Source: Warburgia ugandensis
Taxonomy: Eukaryota > Streptophyta > Magnoliopsida > Canellales > Canellaceae
Assembly (NCBI GenBank): GCA_035236585.1
Contig: CP141132.1
Coordinates: forward strand, 44,333,880 to 44,397,879
Direction: 5' to 3'
Length of the DNA stretch: 64,000 nucleotides
Shown: positions 36,365-46,324 of the stretch, piece after piece
How the letters are laid out: each line of letters begins with the position of its first letter
How positions within the stretch are numbered: the stretch's first letter is position 1
The notes under the pieces: model-generated
Told to the model about the DNA's origin: nothing
What the model saw: only the letters and a program-made list of their open reading frames with translations
Databases searched by the model: none
Translations under genes and position numbers: made by a program

Positions 36365-36960
36365 TATATTTTAATAAATAAATTTCAAGGAAATTCAAGC
36401 TAGAATATTAGGGTTATGAAAAATTCACTTCTCATAGAAGTGGAATCATGGTATGAGACATGTATAATTGAAAACATATTCAACGAACTCTTCAAAATGA
36501 CTGTAGGCACGAAAATTTCTGAATACAGATGAAAATTTTCTATTTTCATGAATAAAAGGGTAAAATAGTAATTTTACAAATAACCAAGACCTAATACATC
36601 AAAATCTAGAATATACTTAAAAATACGAATCCAACGCCACTAAGTATGCTCAATTCTGAGCCAGGAGAATAAAATAGATTTTTCTCTATAAAAGGGCAAT
36701 TTGGTCTTTTCACACATCTGTGGGGCCCACAAGGGACCCACAAAGGGATCCAAAGTCCAGAAAATAGCCCATTATTAGTCAAACCACTACCACCTACTAG
36801 TGGAGAAAGAGGTGGTAGTGGGAATCCTAAGACAATTAAATATTCAAAAGAAATCAAGTTGATAATTACAAGTCATCACGGAAAATTCAAAACACCTCTA
36901 TAAATAACTCATAAAAATTCCAATTTTTCTTTTTTTTTTCATGTTCCTCATGAGGTCCCC

Positions 36961-37414
36961 TATAGCCAGTCACTTCCGTCCGACCACCTAGGATAGGCAG
37001 TAACGGGCGCGAGCCGCTGGTTGTCCTGCACTCTTAAACTCAGATTTGATCTGGGCTGTCCAGTTTTGAGTAGAAACTTTGTTTTTGCAATTCAGAGCTT
37101 GATATAGATTTTTGGATCTTAAAACTAATGTGGATTCCTTACCACTTTCTCTAGTTTCTGAATTCATTAGATCCATGTTTTAAATTGTAATGACATGAGA
37201 TATTTAGTAAAATCCATACCAATTATCTTGGATCATGGTCCAAATGATCTTAAAATGTAAATATGAATTGATGGATGTGTTCACAGTGTCCCAAAACCCT
37301 AGTAATCATCATCACAATAGAAATTATGTATACCCTTATTAATTTATTAATAAAAAATAATAAGATCCAATCTTATCCTTTAAAACAGGCTGAAAAATTA
37401 GAATCTCAATTCCG
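36961..37414 (+). repeat. 454-bp duplicated segment, first copy
   Basis: It is identical to 38143-38596 except for four substitutions that I can see (about 0.9%). In the A 3' LTR the segment occurs once (about 11550-11990 inverted), at the place matching the second copy. The first copy has replaced about 35 bp of LTR sequence. Confidence 0.95.
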
Positions 37415-38142
37415 AAACTCCTCCAAATTTTCTTCCTTTTCCTCTTTCTCCCTTAGTCTCTGTGGGCGTGTCCACAGATGCACTAGACACTCAAGACTTA
37501 GTGGAGCCGTCTGGTGCGTTCAAGGACGCGTCATCCCTGATGGGACTGGGTTTTCACTTGGAAACCCTATTTGAATTAGCCATCACTTTTGAACCATTAA
37601 AACTTTCTCGACCATTGGATCTAGTGGGACAAGGGTGTTCTACAAAAGCACTTTGGTCCCATGATGATCCATATCTTGGATCTTCATAAAATTCAAAACA
37701 AAATCCATCCTAGTACCATTTACTATCTATGGCAATTTCTTCAAGTCATTGTGGCCAATTCGGCTGGTGAATGGTGATCTTGCACTGTTTAGGATCTTCA
37801 TCACGACGAGATGTACCAAAGCCCCAAGTTTATCCACCTTCTCCGATAACGGCAACGGAGTAATTTCTCTCTATATATGTTTGCCAGTGTCTAGGTTTCT
37901 CCATCTTCTCTTGCGAACTCCTCCCACACAGACCGGTACAGGTAGGTGCACTTGGACTCCCCTTTTATTTCCGGTAGATAGACCATGTTTTCTGGCCACC
38001 TATAGAACTCCCCAGCCGTTGATTCGCTAGATGGATTCCTAGGGCCCCAAAACCCAGGAGATGAGATCTGGGCCACTGAAAGTCCTGGATGAAGGAGATC
38101 TGCCACAGGTGATTTGATAGTTTAAATTGGGACGGTCTCACC

Positions 38143-38596
38143 TATAGCCAGTCACTTCCGTCCGACCACCTAGGATAGGCAGTAACGGGCGCGAGCCGCT
38201 GGTTGTCCTGCACTCTTAAACTCAGATTTGATCTGGGCCGTCCAGTTTTGAGCAGAAACTTTGTTTTTGCAATTCAGAGCTTGATATAGATTTTTGGATC
38301 TTAAAACTAATGTGGATTCCTTACCACTTTCTCTAGTTTCTGAATTCATTAGATCCATGTTTTAAATTGTAATGACATGAGATATTTAGTAAAATACATA
38401 CCAATTATCTTGGATCATGGTCCAAATGATCTTAAAATGTAAATATGAATTGATGGATGTGTTCACAGTGTCCCAAAACCCTAGTAATCATCATCACAAT
38501 AGAAATTATGTATACCCGTATTAATTTATTAATAAAAAATAATAAGATCCAATCTTATCCTTTAAAACAGGCTGAAAAATTAGAATCTCAATTCCG
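38143..38596 (+). repeat. 454-bp duplicated segment, second copy (original position)
   Basis: The flanks on both sides are collinear with the A 3' LTR, so this is the source copy. The offset to the first copy is exactly 1182 bp. Confidence 0.93.
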
Positions 38597-40309
38597 ATCT
38601 CAATTGAACTCCAAATTGAGATCGAAAAGTTGGGATGGGTTGCTCGTGATGAGTAGAACCTTCTGAACCAATAATATTACAATTTTAATTCATTAAAAAT
38701 TCTGAAATTAAGTAGATAAGTATACTAACATCCTTGATCTACAAGATCTAGGATGATCAGATCAATTAAACCTTTTTGGATGATAATATAATAATTTAGT
38801 AACATAAATTAGTGAGTTAGATATACTTTAATAGGCAGACTTTGATAGATCTAGCCTTAAAAGTAATAAAATGTATAAAAATCAAATGAAATCTCCTTGA
38901 TCAAGTTGATCAGGGATAATTTTACAGCATGGATGAGTTTTGATGAATATAATAAGTTAATATTATATGGATTTATGGAATGGATGATGAGGATTTGGGT
39001 TAGATCAAGATCTATGCCTTAAATGGGATAAAGTAACATAAGATCTCCTTGATCGGGTAGATCAAGGAAGATCAAATCAATGGATGAGATACATCAATGA
39101 CCTAAGAATGAAATCACATCAATAAGATGTGTTAAATCTAAAAGAAAAGATCTAAACCCTAAAATGAGGAAAAATGAGTAAGGATCAGTTAAGACTGTTG
39201 GATCATGATAGGTGTTTATAGCATGTTAGATTTACATTGAATTATTGAGCATTATGATCCTTGTCTTTTATTTCTTTGTAGAGTTATATGTAGATTATTT
39301 ATTTATTTATGCTTTAATACTTATGAAATGGAAAGTACCTTGAAAATGTAATTAATGAAATTAGAATTGAAGAACAAATTACATAGAATGAATGACATGA
39401 ACTTAATGTTAGTAAGGACCATAGTTATTAGGATAATATAAGGAATGAGTATTCCTTGGTCCAAATTAGGAGAATAATAAAACTCCATGAATGACATTTC
39501 AATGTTCATGGATTTAATTAAAATCAAGTAGAAAGAGTACTTAGGATTAAATGCTCATAGGACCCTTATAAAAGGTTGTGTTAGGGTAAAGCTAGTGGAT
39601 GATGGACATAATGGTTAAGGGGGTTCTCTAATAGAGCCTCACTCTTCCCCCACCTTTTGTTAACGTTTGTGAGGTCTAAACGCTTCCTTACATGAGGATT
39701 GAAGCAACCATTTTATGTTCACCCATTCAACTAGTAAGTCTTAGCCAATTTGACATAAGAGGAGCTGTCTAGACTTAGGATAAAATAAGCTACCTTCAAC
39801 CAAAACATTAACTAGTTGAGTAATAATAATAAAGAGCATAAAATGTTAATAAATCATCTAACCCTAATAAAAATTGTAATCAAGATAAGGATGATCAAAC
39901 AAGATCCAAAGGATCTTGAATGATAAAAAACAATAAGAACACTAATGTAGTATTGTATTACATATGTATATGTAGAAATTATGTACGGGTATGTAGAAGA
40001 ACATAGATAGAGAATCCAAACCCTTGATCAAACATGATTCAAGGAAAGATTAGTGTATCCCTTATAAGAATACATACTTGAATAGGGAAATAACCTTCTA
40101 CGTATGGTTTGATAGATGGCTGAATCCAGACCATGATGAACATTGTGGAAGAATGCGCTTGAGAAGTATGAATCAAGATACTACTTTGAGGTAGGTGGAT
40201 GTACAAGAATGTATTAAGGATTCATATGTATACATACATGATCTTAGTTTGTAATTATAGACCTTCATGCTATAAGTATGCTTAGTATCTTAGCATAATC
40301 ATGATCCAA

Positions 40310-40500
40310 CTAAGTAAACAAAACATATGATCTAACTAACTAATCCAACCATATGATCCAACCCTATGATCCAACTAAGTGATCCAAACTTATGATCTAA
40401 CTAAGTGATCCAACCATATGATCCAACAAAGTGATCCAACCCTATGATCTAACTAAGTGATCTAACCTCATAATCTAATTCAATTGATCTAATTTAAGGA
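40310..40500. repeat. GATCCAAC minisatellite in inverted LTR
   Basis: More than ten copies of GATCCAAC or GATCTAAC are spaced 13-14 bp apart, with CATAT, CTAAGT or CCTAT linkers. It is the inverse of the array at 9733-9860, with more copies. Confidence 0.9.
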
Positions 40501-41710
40501 TCAAAACAAATGAGGTGAAGGTAATGAGATGTGAAGACTGAGGAAACCCTAAGAATAGGGCATAGAAAATATTCTAGCCTTAGTTAAACAGACACATTGT
40601 CTGATATATACAATGTATTTTCCATACAAGTATGGAGGCTTGTGATTTTGTTTTACATAGAGATAGAGACTGGGGATGCTATGCTAGGGAAGTTATGAGG
40701 GTTTGGCCATTGGCTTCCTGAAACTTATATGATGGATACCATGCCCAAAGAGAGGCTAAATGTTGGGTGGGGCAATAATGGAAAGGCCCCATTGTGACAG
40801 CCATGGTCCACCCCATGAGGACATGGAGTTGATATTCCACAGTTGGTATCAATGGAGGATTGTAGTCATCCAGGTGCAATGTACGGATTGAGACTGATGC
40901 ATAGTAGTCCTAATGTATTTGGCATTATGGTGCACATATGATAGGCATAATGTAATGCCATGGCATATTGAGATGCCATTACATGAGTTCTTGGAAATCC
41001 CTACATAAAGATTGGAGGGATATTGATTTCCTAAGTGGAAGTATAGCCAAGGGAAGGAACAAGTTTTGAGCAATCTTCACTATATTAACTAATTTGTCAC
41101 ATACTGCATAAATAATGTATATACTCTATGTGGAGAATACTCATGAATGGATAACCATGATGAAATAAGGACTGAGGTATGTATTCTTATGTTGATGAAG
41201 TAGTATGTTTTTATATCCCCTACCAAGCATAGCTTACTGAGGTATTATAAATGTTTTTATGTTTACAATACCTCAGATACAAAGGAGGGTTAGAAGCTCA
41301 AGACTATAGAAGACTTAAGAAGATGTGGATGAATAATCAATCAAGATACACCCTCTTGAAGACATGTATTTTATTTGAGGAAATTGTATTGTATTGAGAG
41401 TTTTTAATGTATGGTGAGGTTTGCAAATTTTGGATTATGTAATTTGGACAAGTATTGTACTGATATTGGGCTGTACTGTGAACCACTAGATGGATTTTGG
41501 AAGTTCAATAAAATTATATTCCTTCAATGGAATTTTATTTTGTACAAAAATTGTGCTTATGTTATGTATGAAGTTGTGACTTGGGTTTTCAAAACAAGTT
41601 TTAAAAGAAAAGGATTTTCATTGTTTTGTTTTGAAATTTTTTTTTACTAAGGAATGCCCTACCTTTGAAAAATGTACTACAAAAATGTTTCAAAAACCTA
41701 GGTTATCACA

Positions 41711-41941
41711 ATTGTTTGGTTATAAATGGTTTATTACAACCTCCCATTGTTTCTGTGTATTAAAAGGAAGTTCATGATGTTAACTATGTTGATATAGGGT
41801 TCAAAGTAACTAGGGAACAACATTGATGTGTACTTGGCACCTAGCTGGATCATAAGAAGCTTTCCTACACACGATAATTTGTCTAGATGCATTGTGGAGG
41901 GATACAATGCTTCTTCTATCTGTAGTGAAAAAAAAAATGTC
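41711..41941 (+). repeat. Right copy of the ~235-bp duplicated TNP2 segment
   Basis: It pairs with 8891-9127. Here the sequence continues into further transposase, so this copy is joined to its natural downstream neighbour, while the left copy is joined to its natural upstream neighbour. Confidence 0.9.
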
Positions 41942-43129
41942 ATACGACTTAAACATGGTAGGAAAATGACATTCTTTGGTCATAGAAGATTGCTACGTAG
42001 AGACCATCCGTATCGTTTTAAGAAGGGAGAATTTAATGGTACTATAGAGAAAAGGACACCTTCAAAGTTGTTGACATGAAAACAAGTATTAAAATAGATG
42101 AAAACCTAAATACCTTGTGGGAAAAGAAGAAAGCAAGTAAACCTATAGGTCAAAGCAACTCTAGAAGTTTTTGAAAGAAGAAGTCAATATTCTTTCAGCT
42201 TGCATATTGAAAAGCACTGCATTTGTGTCATGTTCTTGATGTCATGCACATTGAATGGAATGGGTGTGAAACCTTGATAGGTATCTTGCTTGACATTCTA
42301 GGAAAAATAAAAGATAGACTTGCAATTCAAATGAATCTTATGAATATGGGTTTGAAGAGTAGGTTGCATCCATAGGATAGGGGCAGTCGAGGAACATACC
42401 TGCCTAATGCAAATTATATGCTTGATAAAGAGGAGAGAAGAATAGTGTGTAAAAACCTATTTTAGCTCAAAGTCCCAAATAGATACTCTTGAAACTTTAG
42501 AAACATTGTCTCCATGGAAGAGCTAAACATTTTAGGGATGAAGTCCTGCAATTGCTATGCATTAATGAAACAACTCCTGCCTATAGCAATATGTTCAATG
42601 TTGTTGAATAAAGTTAGAGGATTTATTATAAAATTTTGTTATTTCTTCAATACTTTGTGAAAGAAGGTGGTGGATGTTTCAAAATTATAAGAAATTCAAG
42701 AACATCTAGTGACAACTTTATGTGAGCTTGATACAATCTTCCCACCTTCCTTCTTTGACATTATGGTACACTTAACAGTGCACCTCAGTTATGAGATTAG
42801 ACTTTTTGGGTCAATTTGCTTGCGATGGATGTACCTGTTTGAGAGGTACATAAAAATTTTAAAAGGGTATGTACAAATTCACAACCGCCCAAAGGGGTAT
42901 ATGGCCAAGTGTTAAATTGTAGAGGAAATAATGGAGTTTTACATAGAGTACTAATTAGGAGTGGGTGCAGTTGGAATCCTAAGAAAGAAATAATCAATTG
43001 GATTTCATGATCCCAAGGTTGGTAAACCTCTATCGAGTGTAGTCATGTATCAATCGTAGACTATAAAAAATGAGGCTAGGTGCACCTTTATGTGTTGGAA
43101 AATGTTGATGAAGTTTAGCTGTACATTGA

Positions 43130-43225
43130 GTAAGTTGATCATGCACTTTGTAAAATTTAACTACTAATTGTTATATTTTCTTTGATCTCTCAATTAATTT
43201 GGTGTGTGTGTGTGTGTGTGTGTAG
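43130..43225 (+). other. Probable intron in TNP2
   Basis: GTAAGT donor at 43130 and a TGTGTAG acceptor at 43225. Removing it would join the two conserved TNP2 segments. A (GT)n run at 43202-43224 forms the acceptor end. Confidence 0.6.
43201..43224. repeat. (GT)n microsatellite
   Basis: About eleven GT units directly before the AG acceptor of the probable intron. Confidence 0.95.
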
Positions 43226-44049
43226 TGAGTACATGGACGTCCTCAGAGCAAAGAATGCAAGTCACACAAAGAAATAGAAATGGCTGCAATTTGAGCACTA
43301 TTGCACTTTCGATACTTGGCTTTGTCAAAAGGTAAAATGAATGAAATCATGCTTCTATAATTGCATTATGTATATGTAATCCTACTTGAAACAATCATAT
43401 CCTACTTAATATGCATCGGTTTAAGATCAGCGAGAAGTTTTAGAAAATAGCATATTGGAATCCTTAGCTTAATTGGCGATGGGACCATGACCATAAGTAA
43501 TAAAATATGCTAAATGTGCCTTCAATGGTTATTGCTTTACACAAAAGACTATGATAACTCAAGAGTGCAACAGAATAACAAGGTTAGCTTAGTTGCCAAT
43601 GCTACATTCTTTTCTAGTTCAAAAGTTAACAGGTAAAAGTGGTGAATGATACTTATTACGGGGTTATAAGAGAGATATAGACCTTGGATTATACTTGTGT
43701 TGTATTTAAGTGCAATTGGGTGAAACACAACAAAGACATCATCAAAATTAATGCCCTTAGATTGTGTTTGGTTTACCTCAACAAAATTGGTTATAAAAAT
43801 GATTAGTTAATATTGACATCTCAAGCAAAACATGTTTTTTACATGCAAGACGGACATGATAAGAGATGGTCGACTATTTTACCATCCTGTATAAGGGATT
43901 TTTATGATGAAGATAACCTAGGCTATACTGTAATAGATTACTCTTGTATTATGAAAACAATTCCGTCAGTTGAAGTACTTGGGGCGAATGAGGATTATGT
44001 GTGTGATAATGGTGAGGAGGGTGCTTGGGTTGAAAACCATATGAGGGCT

Positions 44050-44340
44050 ATATGGATTGGATTAGTGAGATGAAATAATTCCAGATTAGCTCTATTAACA
44101 TATGTTATAGGGATTGCATTAGTGATTGAAGAGTTATTCTAAAAATAACTTTTTTCATATATGGTTCTACTTATTGTGTATAGGATGCATGATTCAACCC
44201 CAATTTATATGAAACATTATCTAGTGTCATGTAGTAAAAGGGATTTTAAAGTAGTTTTATGGAAATAACATTAAAAGGATGGACTTTTTAAAGTCATTTT
44301 CAGAAAATGACTTCAAAAGTTGGACCTTTGGAGTCTTCTT
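44050..44340 (+). repeat. Diverged tandem duplication, first copy
   Basis: Blocks 'GATGAAATAATTCCAGATTAGCTCT' (in two words: GATGAAATAATTCC and AGATTAGCTCT), 'GATGCATGATTCAAC' and 'GGGATTTTAAAGTAG' recur in order at 44975-45230. The duplication spans the end of TNP2 and the first subterminal-type repeat. The two copies are well diverged. Confidence 0.6.
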
Positions 44341-44370
44341 TTTTCAAAATGACTTTAAAAATTCATTTTC
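44240..44370. repeat. Subterminal-type AT repeats, first short block
   Basis: Two or three alternating TTTTAAAGTCATTTT and AAAATGACTTCAAAA words, the same motif as in 45385-45765 and 52030-52317. Confidence 0.75.
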
Positions 44371-44465
44371 CTCTATAAAAAGGGCCAAAGTTATTTCATT
44401 TTTTCTTGTATCCCCAACCCTGTCCACATTCTTCATCTTATGGGAAGCATGATGGTCTCCTTTAG

Positions 44466-44561
<96 letters not shown>

Positions 44562-44974
44562 ATATGCCCTGCTTGCTTTCCTTTTTGTATATTTTAAATG
44601 TTTGTGACATGAAAAACATAGTAAGGATACTAAAATCTTTTTTTTTAATCATCCTTTACGTTCTTGTTACTAACTCTCCAATCTATTTGCATTTTGTAGG
44701 TGAAATGGGTTTTGTCACTATAGATGATGGGGTTAGAAAGTTGCTTAGATCATTGTGATTTTGGCAAAAATCATACTATTTCATTGCAAACAACAATTGC
44801 TTCTCTCTTAAACCCTCACTATTGGAAACAAGGTGAACCTTATGCCTTGTGGTTCTCATCCAAAATTAGGGTTTGCTGAAGAGAATGGTTTCATTAAGTT
44901 GGCTAAGGAAGTTTCAATTTAAAGCCTTACCATCTCTCTCCTGTTAGAAAGTGGTGTGAGCTAAAAACTAAGAG
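44371..44974 (+). other. Non-coding stretch with TC run, between the CACTA genes
   Basis: It contains the (TC)n run at 44469-44560. The only ORFs here overlap the repeat or are short. A short frame near 44700-44760 (GEMGFVTIDDGVRKLLRSL) is not matched to any family. Confidence 0.4.
44469..44560. repeat. (TC)n microsatellite, about 92 bp
   Basis: A pure CT/TC run, about 400 bp after the end of TNP2. Confidence 0.97.
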
Positions 44975-45250
44975 GCTAGATCTTGATGAAATAGTTCCAA
45001 ATTAGCTCTTTGATCATGATCTTATATTAATAAGATCTAATCATATGCAAACATTTGATATATGTAATAAAAGGACGATAAATGAAGAGTGATTCAAAAA
45101 ATACTTGGTTTTCCTTGTTCTTATGTTGGTTTATATATGCACTACAATGCATGAATCAACAATGAATTTTATGAAAAAACAATCTGTGTCATTCTAAGTA
45201 AGAGATTTTAAAGTAAAGTGCAAAACAATTTGCATATTACTTAATTTGAA
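44975..45250 (+). repeat. Diverged tandem duplication, second copy
   Basis: Pairs with 44050-44340. It includes a CACTACAATG word at 45140 that resembles a CACTA terminus, but it is not followed by a matching inverted end. Confidence 0.55.
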
Positions 45251-45384
45251 TGAAATCCAATCAGACCTTTGTTTATGTTTTCACGTCAAGAATTCCTTAG
45301 AGATGAAGAGATGTCAAAAGGGCTTATTACTTCCCAAAAAAATCCTCCTCATCTATATGTAAATGTTGGGTCATCAAGATAAAT

Positions 45385-45765
45385 ATATATATAGGTATTA
45401 AAGTCTTTTTTTATTTTTTAAATGACTTAAAAAATAGGCTTTTAAAGTCATTCAAAAGAAAACAACTTCCAAAAACAAGTTTTTAAAGTCAATGGAAAAA
45501 AATAACTTTAGAAAAGCATGTTTCTAAAGTTGTTCTAAAAAGAAATTTCAAAAGTAGGTTTTTAATGTTGTTACAAAAAATGGCTTAAAAAAAACACGTT
45601 TTTAAAGGCACTCAAAAAAATGACTTCAAATATCCTATTTTTAAAGTCGTTCTGAAAAAACAACTTCAAAAACACATTTTTAAAGTCGTTTGAAAAAAAG
45701 GAAGACTATAAAAACATGTTTTTTAAAGTTGGTTTTTTTTTTTCGACTTTAAAAGTTCCATGTAT
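45385..45765. repeat. Subterminal-type repeats, internal block (about 6-7 units)
   Basis: Units of 50-60 bp are each an imperfect hairpin of TTTTTAAAGTCGTT...AACAACTTCAAAAAC form, separated by CACATTTTT-like linkers. This is the usual architecture of subterminal transposase-binding repeats of plant CACTA elements, but it lies between the two genes rather than at an end. Confidence 0.85.
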
Positions 45766-45924
45766 ATAATATTAAAATTTTCATTCATCCTACTAGTTTC
45801 CTGCTCCATTGCTATCATCTACAGTTTCCCTATGTTGTCTCTCAGTCAATCAGTGCTGCAACCCATCAAAAGGTTTGCAATATTCACCTACGCTCCTAAG
45901 GTACTTCCCCTCTCTGCCCCTCTT

Positions 45925-46223
45925 TCTCTCTATCCTTGCACAATCGCTAGTCGGGCCTGACCAATTGTGCCAGCATTTCCTCCTACCATCCCTCCCTTCC
46001 TCCCTCTACCCTATGTAGTTGCTGGCCAGCCTCGACGGATTGAGCATGCCTCCCCTCCCTCCTTGTGCAATCACTGCCTACCAGACCAATTGCACGTGCA
46101 TCTGCTCCCTCCCTCCATCTGTCCTATGTGATCACCGCCTATTCCCACTAACTGCGCATCCTCACCCTCCCTCCCCATCTGTCTCTACCCTGCGTAGTTG
46201 CTAGTGAGTCCCGACCAACTGTG

Positions 46224-46264
<41 letters not shown>

Positions 46265-46324
46265 CCCTGCATAGTCATTGACCACCCATGACCGACTACA
46301 TGTCCTCTTTCTCTCTCTCTCTCT
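45925..46324 (+). repeat. Minisatellite of ~60-75-bp units, six degenerate copies, with TC runs
   Basis: Units start near 45930, 46008, 46063, 46125, 46190 and 46266. Consensus: CCCTGCGTAGTTGCTAG, then about 8 bp, then CCGACCAACTGTGCATCC, then a CCTCCCTCC or TCTCTC linker. Unit 5 ends in a pure TC run (46228-46262), unit 6 in another (46310-46324). It is much richer in GC and pyrimidines than its surroundings. The overlapping short ORFs are repeat artefacts. Confidence 0.88.

Larger units (their letters stand above)
36365..41710 (+). repeat. Inverted A-type LTR (plus orientation), solo or orphan
   Basis: This is the reverse complement of the A LTR type: 36365-36960 matches 13430-12860 inverted, 38143-41710 matches 12000 downward, and the outer end reads CTAGGTTATCACA at 41710. 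The first ~25 bp of the LTR start are missing. No PBS follows, so it is a 3' or solo LTR. It contains a 454-bp internal duplication (36961-37414 and 38143-38596) and the GATCCAAC minisatellite at 40310-40500. No gene is supported. Confidence 0.78.
41711..44090 (+). pseudogene. CACTA transposase TNP2, C-terminal two-thirds (Transposase_21, DUF4218, DUF4216)
   Basis: Domain order as in plant TNP2. Transposase_21: CIVEGYNASSIC, then RLKHGRKMTFFGHRR and DHPYRFKKGEFNG (41880-42040), then HVLDVMHIEWNGCETLIGI and KSRLHP (42220-42375). DUF4218: LPIAICSMLLNKVRGFI, FFN, TLCELDTIFPPSFFDIMVHL, EIRLFGSICLRWMY, FERYIKILKGYV (42570-42895). A region with EYMDVLRAKNASH and KWLQFEHYCTFDTWL (43226-43331). DUF4216: NKDIIKINALRLCLVYLNK and ASQAKHVFYMQDG (43700-43860). 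Plausible introns are 43130-43225 (GTAAGT to a TG-repeat AG) and one starting at 43332. It is dead: a stop after NYKKFKNI, another after MAKC, a one-base deletion near 41845, and several shifts in DUF4216. It would bind CACTA ends and cut in the nucleus if intact. Confidence 0.92.

Noticed and set aside
45140-45149. CACTACAATG as a terminal end of a second CACTA element
   Set aside because: The following bases do not continue as a CACTA terminus and no inverted partner is seen. The same place in the duplicate copy (about 44180) lacks the word.
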